DNA from: JBBTXM01 sp038062255 | Lineage (GTDB): Bacteria > Patescibacteriota > Minisyncoccia > UBA11713 > 2-01-FULL-45-33 | Direction: 5' to 3' | Assembly: GCA_038062255.1 (NCBI GenBank) | Contig: JBBTXM010000023.1 | Location: 1-10,371, forward strand | Length of the DNA: 10,371 bases | In this document: positions 1 to 5,657 of the stretch, piece after piece | How the letters are laid out: every line of letters begins with the position of its first letter | Numbering within the stretch: position 1 is the first letter of the stretch | Position numbers and translations under genes: made by a program | Notes under the pieces: generated by a model | What the model saw: only the letters and a program-made list of their open reading frames with translations | Told to the model about the DNA's origin: nothing | The model's database searches: none

Positions 1-60
1 CATGACCTTGCGATCGCAGGATTTTGAGTCCTGTGCGTCTGCCAGTTCCGCCACCGCGGC
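1..60 (-). tRNA. tRNA-Leu (anticodon CAA), 3' end cut by the window edge
   Basis: Reading the minus strand from 60, the acceptor strand GCCGCGG is followed by TG, a D arm GCGGAACTGGCAGACGC with the GG pair in its loop, and an anticodon arm CAGGA-CTCAAAA-TCCTG. Positions 34-36 of that loop are CAA. A long variable arm then begins (GATC-GCAA-GGTC, a GNRA-type tetraloop), which is the class II feature of tRNA-Leu and, with the CAA anticodon, rules out Ser and Tyr. The T arm, 3' acceptor strand and any CCA lie outside the window. The product decodes UUG leucine codons and is a substrate of the LeuRS encoded at 5874-9158. Confidence 0.93.
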
Positions 61-76
61 TAATTATTGACTTCGA

Positions 77-131
77 TGAAAGCTTTTTGCTTTCACCCCG
101 ACGTACGTCGGGGTCATTGCTAAAGCAATGA
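77..131. repeat. Three contiguous perfect hairpins
   Basis: Three inverted repeats abut with no spacer. TGAAAGC (77-83), loop TTTTT, GCTTTCA (89-95). ACCCCGACGT (95-104) directly joined to its complement ACGTCGGGGT (105-114), a 20-bp perfect palindrome. TCATTGC (114-120), loop TAAA, GCAATGA (125-131). The hairpins share their boundary bases at 95 and 114. The block sits between the 5' end of tRNA-Leu (60) and a candidate promoter (141-169), so it would lie in the tRNA leader if transcribed from there. It lacks a terminator U tract in either direction. It may be a REP-type or miniature mobile repeat, or a structured RNA leader; the sequence alone does not decide. Confidence 0.85.
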
Positions 132-145
132 ACAAATGCTATCAT
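117..145 (+). promoter_or_regulatory. Candidate promoter for the 44-aa double-CxxC gene
   Basis: TTGCTA (117-122) and TATCAT (140-145) are separated by 17 bp and match the sigma-70 consensus at 4/6 and 5/6 positions. A start near 152 would leave a leader of about 45 nt with a good Shine-Dalgarno sequence at 186-192. The -35 lies inside the third hairpin of the repeat block, and the -10 overlaps the minus-strand -10 described next. Judged by motif only. Confidence 0.45.
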
Positions 146-169
146 AAGCCTAGAAAATTCACCAACCAA
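141..169 (-). promoter_or_regulatory. Candidate promoter for tRNA-Leu
   Basis: On the minus strand TTGGTT (169-164) and TATGAT (146-141) are spaced by 17 bp. The -10 matches consensus at 5/6 positions, the -35 only at 3/6. A transcript from here would begin near 134 and carry the whole triple-hairpin block as a 5' leader before the tRNA at 60, which RNase P would remove. The -10 box overlaps the plus-strand -10, so the two promoters would compete. Confidence 0.4.
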
Positions 170-197
170 CTGGCGAACCAAACTAAAGGAGAAATGA

Positions 198-332
198 ATG
201 AGATCTGAAATCGAAAAATGCGTAATTTGCGGAGCAGATACCCCGTACTACAAAGATACTCCGCCCGAACAACGGGAATATTATGAAAACGGCAAACAAT
301 CTTGTTCAGAATGCGCAAACAAGAAAGATTAA
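198..332 (+). CDS. 44-aa protein with two CxxC pairs, putative zinc ribbon
   Basis: A small complete gene. A strong Shine-Dalgarno stretch (AAAGGAGA, 186-193) precedes the ATG at 198 by 4 nt; the nearer ATG at 194 stops after four codons. The protein has 44 residues with C8-x2-C11 (CVIC) and C36-x2-C39 (CSEC), 24 residues apart, which is the layout of a four-cysteine zinc site. The middle is rich in Tyr, Pro and Glu (YYKDTPPEQREYY) and the tail is basic. No signal peptide or membrane segment is seen. The TAA stop runs straight into a rho-independent terminator, so the gene forms its own one-gene unit. I do not recognise the family. Zinc binding is inferred from the cysteine spacing, and any role in binding nucleic acid or protein would be a guess. 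Confidence 0.82.
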   Translation: MRSEIEKCVICGADTPYYKDTPPEQREYYENGKQSCSECANKKD

Positions 333-353
333 GCGGCCATTGGCCGCTTTTTT
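333..353 (+). terminator. Rho-independent terminator of the double-CxxC gene
   Basis: GCGGCC-ATT-GGCCGC followed by TTTTTT begins at the base after the TAA stop. It abuts the folD stop codon (352-354) on the other strand. In the folD direction the stem is followed only by a weak T tract, so it is mainly a plus-strand terminator, though it may also slow folD transcripts. Confidence 0.88.
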
Positions 354-1173
354 ACTTCATCTTTGCAAGTTCAATTAAGTTCGAAAAAAGCATTGCAACA
401 GTAATCGGCCCAACCCCTCCTGGGACTGGAGTAAAAATCGATGCTTTTTCTGCAACCCTAGAATCAATGTCGCCCGATATCTGGCCAGCGGACTCCGATG
501 TCCCGCAATCTATTGCGACAACTCCATCCTTTACCATTTCCGCGGAGACTAAATTCGGCTTTCCAACGCCGGAAACAATAATATCGGCCCTCAAAGTAAA
601 GCGCCGTGGATCGAGCGTATGCTCGTCAACTACGGCCACGCTAACACCCTGATTTCCTAGCCAAGCCGCAACCGGTTTTCCAACGAGTTTTCCGGCACCA
701 ACAACAACAGCGTTCTTCTCTGTAAGCTTTATGCCATAAGCCGTAAAAATACTTTTCACGGCCCCCGCCACAGGAGGCAAAATTTTGCTTTTGCCGGAAA
801 CAAAAAGGCTGGCGCTTTTTTGAGAAAGCATATCGGGGTCTTTTTCCTCCGGTAAAACGTTTGTAATATAATCAGCGTCAATATTTTGGGGCAAGGGCAA
901 TTGAATGACAACTCCCGAAATCTCTTCGGCGCTAGCCAATTTTAAAACCTCCTCGCGAAGCTGTCTTGTTGAAATATCAACTGGAAATTCATGAACCACT
1001 ACGGAGACTCCGATATCGGAAGCAAATTTTTTTTTCTGATTTAAGAATTTTTCCGTAACCAAATCATTTCCGACTTTTACAATCGCAAGAACGGGTTTTT
1101 GAGCGAGACCCAAAACATCTCTCTTTAGAGAGTCTTTTATCTCTCCTGCAATCTTTTTTCCATCAACAATCAT
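352..1173 (-). CDS. folD: Bifunctional methylenetetrahydrofolate dehydrogenase / methenyltetrahydrofolate cyclohydrolase
   Basis: FolD interconverts 5,10-methylene-THF, 5,10-methenyl-THF and 10-formyl-THF in the cytoplasm, using NAD(P), to feed purine and formyl-Met-tRNA synthesis. The chosen ATG at 1173 gives 273 residues starting MIVDGKKIA, the usual FolD N-terminus; a TTG at 1182 would add three residues. Neither start has a clear Shine-Dalgarno sequence. Visible motifs, numbered from the TTG start, are the catalytic Lys50 in FLNQKKKFA, the QLPLP motif (94-98), KDPD (114-117) in place of the usual KDVDG, a Rossmann segment VVVGAGKLVGKP in place of VIGRSxxVGKP, and the C-terminal PGGVGP signature (254-259). 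The position normally held by the active-site Tyr of the YVxxKxK motif is Phe46. Length is close to the family norm of about 280-300. The protein looks functional but divergent, and the dehydrogenase half could be altered. Confidence 0.94.
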   Translation of the reverse strand: MIVDGKKIAGEIKDSLKRDVLGLAQKPVLAIVKVGNDLVTEKFLNQKKKFASDIGVSVVVHEFPVDISTRQLREEVLKLASAEEISGVVIQLPLPQNIDADYITNVLPEEKDPDMLSQKSASLFVSGKSKILPPVAGAVKSIFTAYGIKLTEKNAVVVGAGKLVGKPVAAWLGNQGVSVAVVDEHTLDPRRFTLRADIIVSGVGKPNLVSAEMVKDGVVAIDCGTSESAGQISGDIDSRVAEKASIFTPVPGGVGPITVAMLFSNLIELAKMK

Positions 1174-1185
1174 TGAAATCAAGAT

Positions 1186-1218
1186 AAAACAAAAACAGCG
1201 GTTCGTAAACCGCCGTTT
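1186..1218 (-). terminator. Terminator after the 124-aa gene, just before folD
   Basis: On the minus strand AAACGGCGGTT-TACG-AACCGCTGTTT forms an 11-bp stem with one G-T wobble, then TTTTTGTTTT. It lies 6 nt past the stop of the 124-aa gene (1225) and only about 20 nt before the folD ATG (1173). No room remains for a separate folD promoter in that gap, so read-through or attenuation into folD, or a promoter upstream, must be supposed. Confidence 0.82.
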
Positions 1219-1224
1219 GTAGGG

Positions 1225-1599
1225 CTATATTTCCAACTGATTTTTAAGATAACCTGGGTCTTTTTTGGCTTTTTCCATAAGTTTCGTGATAATATCCAGT
1301 GCTTTGTTTAAATTTTCGTTCTTAAGGATCAGGTCAACCATAATTTCGTGTTGAATAGTTCCGACTTTAGCCACTCTTTCGGCATATGCCACATTTTCGA
1401 ATCTCGGCGTGATAGTTCCGCCGGAAAATTTTTTAAAAGTTATGAAGTCGACTCGGTGGCAACATTGAAGAAAATAAAATTCCGGCTCCACATTATCTCC
1501 ATAAAGAGCAACCCTCACAATATCGCTTTGCAGCAAATTCGTCGGCAAACATCCGCACAATTTGCCTTCCTGTATAATCCACTCTCTTTCAGCCGGCAT
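1225..1599 (-). CDS. Hypothetical protein, 124 aa, downstream of yvcK
   Basis: I do not recognise this protein. A very strong Shine-Dalgarno sequence (AAAGGAGG on the minus strand, about 1606-1613) sits 6 nt before the ATG at 1599, so the start is secure. The protein is soluble-looking, with C15-x-C17 near the N-terminus (KLCGC), a CCH cluster at 46-48 and a basic, probably helical C-terminal third (about residues 92-118, NLNKALDIITKLMEKAKK). The cysteines could bind metal, but their spacing is not a standard zinc motif. The gene starts 25 nt after the yvcK stop and ends 6 nt before a terminator, so it is probably the second gene of a yvcK unit. Confidence 0.8.
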   Translation of the reverse strand: MPAEREWIIQEGKLCGCLPTNLLQSDIVRVALYGDNVEPEFYFLQCCHRVDFITFKKFSGGTITPRFENVAYAERVAKVGTIQHEIMVDLILKNENLNKALDIITKLMEKAKKDPGYLKNQLEI

Positions 1600-1624
1600 T
1601 TGAAGCCTCCTTTATCCGAAAAAA

Positions 1625-2608
1625 TTATACCAGCGAAACAAGCACCTTTGCAAGCTTTTTGGGATCGTGCAAAAATGGATTTCGTATTTTAGCAATGGGG
1701 TCAGCTAAGTTTACGCGCGGGTTTAAACTTACGATATCGCCCCCAACAAAACGAGGATCACTTAAAAACGGCGGCCGCAAAAAAATCTGTTTTTTAATAA
1801 TATCGTTAGTATGCCGATTTAATATGTTTTTAGGAATTTTTTTGGTGTTATAAACAATGTGTGAAAATACATCCTTCCCAATATACTTTTCGAGTATCGC
1901 CAAAAAATCAGCAATCGTAAAATTATCCGTGTGTCCTGGCTGGGTAAAAATATTGGCTATGTAAATTTTCTTTGCGCAGGATTCCAAAAACGCTTTTTTA
2001 ATTCCGTTCACCAAAAAATTTGGAATTATGCTGGAAAATAAGTTTCCCGGCCCAACAACTATGGCATCAGCATTTTTCAAAACCGCAATTGCTCTTTCGT
2101 TGGCTTTTGGATAGCGAGGTATTAAGTAAAGTTTCTCAAGCTCATTTCCTATTTTCAAAGAAGACGTAATTTTGCTTTCCCCCACAAGTTTGCGCCCGCC
2201 ACGCAGTTCCGCTACCAGCGTAACTGGATTTAAAGTCATGGGAATTATTGAACCGCTAGCGCCAGTAAGACGAAGCAACTCGTCGACAGCTTCTTGGAAA
2301 TTTCCGCCGTTTTTTTGGTAAAAAAGCGTAATCAATAAGTTTCCCAGCGTATGGCCTTGTAAAAATCCTTTTTGAAACCTTTCGTTAAGATATCCGAAGT
2401 TCCCAGAAGCCAAAGCAACAAGGCATTGCCTTACGTCTCCAGGCGGAATCATTCGAAATTTTCGGCGCAAGTCTCCAGACGAACTTCCATCGTCAGCAGT
2501 AGTAACAATGGCAGAAAGATTCAAATGATAATTTTTAAGCCCATCTAAAACCACTGACGTTCCTGTTCCTCCGCCGACAACAACAAAATGTTTTTGCTTT
2601 TCTGGCAT
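1625..2608 (-). CDS. yvcK: YvcK/CofD-like gluconeogenesis factor (UPF0052)
   Basis: YvcK-family proteins are cytoplasmic, bind UDP-sugars in studied bacteria and are needed for normal cell shape and growth on gluconeogenic carbon sources. They resemble the 2-phospho-L-lactate transferase CofD, but their reaction is not settled. The ATG at 2608 gives 327 residues, with GAGG on the minus strand 4 nt before it; a TTG at 2620 is less likely. Motifs are the nucleotide-binding GGGTG (12-16), TTADDGSSSGDLRRKF (36-51), IPPGDVRQCLVALA (54-67) and, further on, AIVVGPGNLFSSIIPN and NIFTQPGHTDNF, all family hallmarks. Length matches the usual 310-330. It follows the terminator of the HAD gene and is probably cotranscribed with the 124-aa gene. 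A link to glmS nearby through UDP-GlcNAc supply is plausible but inferred. Confidence 0.93.
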   Translation of the reverse strand: MPEKQKHFVVVGGGTGTSVVLDGLKNYHLNLSAIVTTADDGSSSGDLRRKFRMIPPGDVRQCLVALASGNFGYLNERFQKGFLQGHTLGNLLITLFYQKNGGNFQEAVDELLRLTGASGSIIPMTLNPVTLVAELRGGRKLVGESKITSSLKIGNELEKLYLIPRYPKANERAIAVLKNADAIVVGPGNLFSSIIPNFLVNGIKKAFLESCAKKIYIANIFTQPGHTDNFTIADFLAILEKYIGKDVFSHIVYNTKKIPKNILNRHTNDIIKKQIFLRPPFLSDPRFVGGDIVSLNPRVNLADPIAKIRNPFLHDPKKLAKVLVSLV

Positions 2609-2627
2609 AAAACCTCGCAAATTCTCT

Positions 2628-2671
2628 AAAATAAAACCCCGTTACAAGTTAACAAGTAACTTGTAACGGGG
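2628..2671 (-). terminator. Rho-independent terminator of the HAD gene (15-bp perfect stem)
   Basis: CCCCGTTACAAGTTA (2637-2651), a 5-nt loop, then the exact complement at 2657-2671. On the minus strand the stem is followed by TTTTATTTT (2636-2628). It starts 6 nt after the HAD stop codon. The plus side of the stem lacks a T tract. The T tract lies 20 nt ahead of the yvcK start, so a yvcK promoter, if any, must overlap the hairpin. Confidence 0.92.
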
Positions 2672-2676
2672 TAAAA

Positions 2677-3342
2677 CTAGAATTTAGATAACAAAGCACC
2701 CATTGCTTCGCCAAGATTTTTGGCAATCGCGTCGGCATTTGAAGAAACCTTTGCTGGATTATCTTCGCGCAGAACTTGGACCGCGCAAACGCGCGGAAAT
2801 GTTTTTTTGACGGCATCAATTACTTTTTTGGAATCATCAATCAAGATAATTTCGTCTTTTTCCGGATCGCACATTGCGGTTATCGCGTCTCGCTTTGTTG
2901 GATCTTGCGTTACTACATATCCGTCCACATGGCCCGCAAGACCAGAACCTTCTATTTTTACAGCTTGGAACCACTCGGTTCCAAGAGTCAAAATATATAT
3001 TGGATAATCGAGATGCTGCAAAATTCTAAACAGCGGTTCGGTGTCCAAGAAAACAAGGCTTTCTAACATCTTCTTCTCAGATTCCAGCCACTTCTCAAGC
3101 CAAAATTTTGTTTTCCCCAGCACGCCGGTTTCTGAAGCTATATATTCATCAAGAAGCGCGCAATGCGCGTCTGCGTCAAAATAGCCTTTTACTTTCGCTT
3201 TTTCATAAGTTTCAGCCATGATTTCAAGCGGCACCCACTCGAAGCCGTTGTTCAAACCTCGCAAGAATGTAAGATACTCGGCCTTAAATTTTTTTGTATC
3301 AAACAGCGTATCATCCAAGTCCACCAGCGCAATTTTTCGCAT
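2677..3342 (-). CDS. HAD-superfamily hydrolase (probable small-molecule phosphatase)
   Basis: The 221-residue protein shows the four haloacid dehalogenase motifs. Motif I is VDLDDTLFDT, with nucleophile D8 and acid D10. Motif II is T119 in YILTLGTE. Motif III is K150 in DPTKRDA. Motif IV is D169-D170 in ILIDDSKKV. Between motifs I and II lies an alpha-helical cap of about 85 residues (C1 type), which usually sets the specificity for a small phosphorylated substrate. The substrate cannot be read from sequence; sugar phosphates, nucleotides or phosphoglycolate are all possible. AAAGGAGA lies about 7 nt before the ATG at 3342, with a near-consensus promoter upstream and a strong terminator downstream, so it is a single-gene unit between glmS and yvcK. 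Confidence 0.9.
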   Translation of the reverse strand: MRKIALVDLDDTLFDTKKFKAEYLTFLRGLNNGFEWVPLEIMAETYEKAKVKGYFDADAHCALLDEYIASETGVLGKTKFWLEKWLESEKKMLESLVFLDTEPLFRILQHLDYPIYILTLGTEWFQAVKIEGSGLAGHVDGYVVTQDPTKRDAITAMCDPEKDEIILIDDSKKVIDAVKKTFPRVCAVQVLREDNPAKVSSNADAIAKNLGEAMGALLSKF

Positions 3343-3368
3343 TTTTGATCTCCTTTCTTCTGTGTAAG

Positions 3369-3396
3369 ATTATATATTTTTTATACAAAATGTCAA
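3369..3396 (-). promoter_or_regulatory. Consensus sigma-70 promoter of the HAD gene
   Basis: On the minus strand TTGACA (3396-3391), a 16-bp spacer and TATAAT (3374-3369): both hexamers match consensus perfectly. The -35 begins 2 bp past the glmS stop codon (3399-3401). A start near 3362 would leave a leader of about 20 nt that includes the Shine-Dalgarno sequence of the HAD gene. Confidence 0.88.
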
Positions 3397-3398
3397 TA

Positions 3399-5273
3399 CT
3401 ACTCAACCGTTACAGATTTTGCGAGATTGCGCGGTTTATCGACATCGAGGCCCAAAAGCGCCGCGGTATGGTATGCAAAAAGCTGGAGAGGAATTACCGA
3501 GAGCATGGGCGATAGCATTTCCAAAGACTCAGGAATAAAAATTACATCATCGGCAATCGCCCCTATCCGCTTATCGCTCTCGGAAGCAATTGCTATAACT
3601 TTACCGCCCCTTGCTTTTACTTCTTCAATATTTGAAATAACTTTTTCGTAAATACTATCTTTTACCGCGAGCGCAATTACCGGCATGTTGCCGTCTATCA
3701 GAGCAAGCGGGCCGTGTTTTAACTCCCCCGCCGCGTATCCTTCCGCATAGCGGTACGCTATTTCTTTGAGCTTAAGCGCTCCCTCAAGAGCCACCGGAAA
3801 CTGGTATTTTCTTCCGATAAAAGCAAAGTTTGAGTAACTTAAATATTTTTGAGCGAGAGATTTTATTTCAGAATCGCGCTTCAATATTTTTTCCATCTTG
3901 GAAGGCAAAGCCTTAAATTCGTGGACCATATCAAGCCCATTCGTAGAACTAGCTCCATTTTTCTTTTTTAAAAACAACGCTATCAGCATAAGCACCCCGA
4001 TTTGCGACAAAAAAGCCTTTGTGGAAGCAACTCCGATTTCCGGACCCGCATGATTATAAACCCCAGCATCGGATTCGCGAGCCAATGTGGAGCCCACAAC
4101 GTTTACTATTCCAAGAGTCAAAGCGCCTCTTTTTTTCGCTTCGCGCAAAGCGTGTATTGTATCGGCGGTTTCTCCGGATTGCGAAATAAAAATCGCCGTA
4201 TAGTCCGGACCCATGACAGGGTTTCTATAACGGAACTCTGAAGCGCGCTCCACAGAAACTGGAATGCCGGCAATCTCTTCAAAAAAATACTTGCCCAGCA
4301 TGCCGGCGTAATACGAAGTCCCGCAGGCGATAATAGATATCTGTTTGGAAGACAAAAATCTTTCTTTTACGTCTTCAAGCCCCCCGAGTTTTGCAAAGCC
4401 GTCCTCCATAAGCCTTCCGCGCAAAGAGTTTTTTAAAGTTTCCGGCTGTTCAAAAATCTCTTTTTTCATGAAATGCGAAAAACCTCCTTTCTGGGCGGAC
4501 TCCGTATCCCACTCTATTGTTTGGATATTTTTTTCAAGCGGTTTTTTGGAAAGATTGAAAATATGAAAACCGTCCGGAGATACGGAAACAAGTTCATTAT
4601 CGTGTAAATAAACCGCCTGTTTTGTCACGCCCACAATCGCCGAAGCGTCGGAAGCCAAAACATATTCGCCGTCTCCCACTCCCAAAATCAGCGGGGACCC
4701 CCTGCGGGCGGCTACTATTTTTTGCCCGTCTTTTTTTGAGATAACAGCAACACCGAAAGTTCCAGTAACATGCCCAAGAGCCTCGGTAACCGCGTCCTCC
4801 AGGGAAATTTTATTTTCCATTATAAGTTGGCGTTCTATAAGGTGGGCGATAACTTCGCTGTCTGTTTCCGAACTAAAAATATGCCCCTCTCTTTGGAGAG
4901 CCTCTTTGAGTTCTTGGTGGTTTTCGATTATTCCGTTATGAACTATAAAAATTTCTTTTTTGCAGTCAGAATGCGGATGCGCGTTTATGTCAGTCGGCTT
5001 TCCGTGGGTCGCCCAGCGGGTATGCGCGATAGCCAAGTTGCCTTTTGGAATGTCCGAAACCGACTTGTCCGCCGAAGCTTTAGCAAAGGCGGAGCCTTGC
5101 ACGTGTTGTTCCAATTCCGCAACACGGCCGGCTTTTTTGGCAAGAAAAATACCATTTTCCGCCAAAAGCGCGACTCCGGCAGAGTCGTAGCCCCTGTATT
5201 CAAGCTTTTTTAAGCCGTCTATTACTATAGGCAGAGCATTCCTCTTGCCTACGTACCCCATGATTCCGCACAT
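3399..5273 (-). CDS. glmS: Glutamine--fructose-6-phosphate aminotransferase (isomerizing)
   Basis: GlmS makes glucosamine-6-phosphate from fructose-6-phosphate and glutamine, the first step toward UDP-GlcNAc for peptidoglycan and surface glycans; it is cytoplasmic. The start is fixed because Cys2, exposed after Met removal, is the glutaminase nucleophile. There is no Shine-Dalgarno sequence before the ATG at 5273. The class II glutaminase domain shows MCGIMGYVG, EYRGYDSAG (25-33), HTRWATHG (84-91) and HNGIIENH (112-119). Two SIS sugar-isomerase domains follow, with CGTSYYAG (317-324), SQSGETADT (365-373), EGALKLKEI (497-505), GELKHGP (516-522) and the standard C-terminus PRNLAKSVTVE. At 624 residues it is slightly longer than the usual 600-610. 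The excess includes residues about 61-74, a palindrome-encoded AKASADKS insert in a glutaminase loop. It ends an operon after two small membrane proteins. Confidence 0.97.
   Translation of the reverse strand: MCGIMGYVGKRNALPIVIDGLKKLEYRGYDSAGVALLAENGIFLAKKAGRVAELEQHVQGSAFAKASADKSVSDIPKGNLAIAHTRWATHGKPTDINAHPHSDCKKEIFIVHNGIIENHQELKEALQREGHIFSSETDSEVIAHLIERQLIMENKISLEDAVTEALGHVTGTFGVAVISKKDGQKIVAARRGSPLILGVGDGEYVLASDASAIVGVTKQAVYLHDNELVSVSPDGFHIFNLSKKPLEKNIQTIEWDTESAQKGGFSHFMKKEIFEQPETLKNSLRGRLMEDGFAKLGGLEDVKERFLSSKQISIIACGTSYYAGMLGKYFFEEIAGIPVSVERASEFRYRNPVMGPDYTAIFISQSGETADTIHALREAKKRGALTLGIVNVVGSTLARESDAGVYNHAGPEIGVASTKAFLSQIGVLMLIALFLKKKNGASSTNGLDMVHEFKALPSKMEKILKRDSEIKSLAQKYLSYSNFAFIGRKYQFPVALEGALKLKEIAYRYAEGYAAGELKHGPLALIDGNMPVIALAVKDSIYEKVISNIEEVKARGGKVIAIASESDKRIGAIADDVIFIPESLEMLSPMLSVIPLQLFAYHTAALLGLDVDKPRNLAKSVTVE
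5068..5093. repeat. In-frame palindromic repeat inside glmS (encodes FAKASADKS)
   Basis: TCCGCC (5068-5073) and GGCGGA (5088-5093) form a 6-bp stem, enclosing a 3x3 internal loop, a GC/GC pair of steps and a TTTA tetraloop. Translated on the minus strand with glmS it gives part of SAFAKASADKSV (residues 61-72), where other GlmS proteins have a shorter loop before the GIxHTRWATHG motif. I recall AKASADKS-type stretches in unrelated CPR proteins, which points to a dispersed coding palindrome; that recollection was not checked here. Confidence 0.75.
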
Positions 5274-5299
5274 ATACTAAATGCAACTATGGGTGGTGC

Positions 5300-5398
5300 T
5301 TATTTGTTATTCTTGTTGCGCAGCGATGGATAAACAACAATGGCTATAGCCAAAAGAACAATTGCGCCGACTATATAAAATGTTTGCAGTGGACTCAT
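5300..5398 (-). CDS. 32-aa single-pass membrane microprotein
   Basis: An ATG at 5398 opens a 32-codon frame ending in TAA at 5300. The protein begins MSPLQTFY, then has a hydrophobic stretch of about 17 residues (about 7-23, Tyr to Tyr, rich in Ile, Val, Leu and Ala), then a basic tail SLRNKNNK. This is a clean single transmembrane helix, probably with its C-terminus in the cytoplasm by the positive-inside rule. The start lies 2 nt after the stop of the 61-aa gene, so translation is probably coupled; there is no Shine-Dalgarno sequence. glmS begins 26 nt beyond its stop. Function is unknown. Position suggests a partner of the 61-aa membrane protein. It is short, so chance remains possible, but hydrophobicity, coupling and the basic end support it. 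Confidence 0.6.
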   Translation of the reverse strand: MSPLQTFYIVGAIVLLAIAIVVYPSLRNKNNK

Positions 5399-5400
5399 AT

Positions 5401-5586
5401 TTAAATATTTTTCTTAGAAACAAATAAAGCCATCGACCAAGAACCAAATGTTAGGAAAATTCCCATCAACAAATATGCCGCCTGATACTCGCCTGTGAAG
5501 TACGGAATAATAAGCGAGGCCAGAAATACTTGTCCCGCCGAAACCAATATATCTTTAGCAATTTGGACTCTCTCGTCAGAAATCAT
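5401..5586 (-). CDS. 61-aa two-helix membrane protein, probably from a leaderless mRNA
   Basis: The frame could open at a TTG at 5640 (79 residues), but that would place the start upstream of a perfect TATAAT box at 5598-5593. The ATG at 5586 begins 6 nt after that box, where transcription would be expected to start, so I choose it: 61 residues, MISDERVQIA onward. After a short polar N-terminus there are two hydrophobic helices, about residues 12-28 (ILVSAGQVFLASLIIPY) and 35-54 (around YLLMGIFLTFGSWSMALF), then a basic end VSKKNI, a hairpin membrane topology. The family is not recognised. It heads a probable operon with the 32-aa membrane protein and glmS. A role at the envelope is inferred only from topology and company. 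Confidence 0.75.
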   Translation of the reverse strand: MISDERVQIAKDILVSAGQVFLASLIIPYFTGEYQAAYLLMGIFLTFGSWSMALFVSKKNI

Positions 5587-5592
5587 AACTCT

Positions 5593-5620
5593 ATTATACT
5601 CGCAAAATTTAAAAAGTCTA
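5593..5620 (-). promoter_or_regulatory. Promoter of the orf61-orf32-glmS unit, leaderless type
   Basis: On the minus strand TAGACT (5620-5615, 4/6 match to TTGACA), a 16-bp spacer and a perfect TATAAT (5598-5593). The first base of the ATG is 5586, seven bases past the -10, so the transcript should begin at or within a base or two of the start codon. No terminator separates it from glmS, whose start has no Shine-Dalgarno sequence. Confidence 0.72.
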
Positions 5621-5621
5621 C

Positions 5622-5651
5622 CAAAGAAAAACCGGCGCAATAGTTGCGCCG
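5622..5651 (-). terminator. Rho-independent terminator of the leuS-orf66 unit
   Basis: CGGCGCAA (5633-5640), loop TAG, TTGCGCCG (5644-5651). On the minus strand the stem is followed by GTTTTTCTTT (5632-5623), 6 nt after the orf66 stop. On the plus strand it is followed by TGTTTTTTAATTTTT, so it could work both ways, although no plus-strand gene ends here. It lies just upstream of the promoter for the next unit. Confidence 0.88.
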
Positions 5652-5657
5652 TGTTTT

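Noticed and set aside
77..131. CRISPR array or rho-independent terminator
   Set aside because: The three hairpins differ in sequence, have no spacers and lack a following T tract in either direction.
302..652. Plus-strand open frame of 116 codons over folD
   Set aside because: It is antisense to a well-conserved folD, starts inside the double-CxxC gene and has no ribosome site or family features.
4770..5213. Plus-strand open frame of 147 codons within glmS
   Set aside because: Shadow of the conserved glutaminase-domain coding sequence, with no start signals and low-complexity translated content.
5274..5299. glmS ribozyme in the glmS leader
   Set aside because: Only 26 nt separate glmS from the preceding small gene, far too short for the ribozyme fold, and none of its core is visible.
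5401..5640. TTG start giving a 79-residue version of the two-helix membrane protein
   Set aside because: The extra codons overlap a perfect -10 box and the terminator of the previous unit, and the ATG at 5586 fits the expected transcript start.
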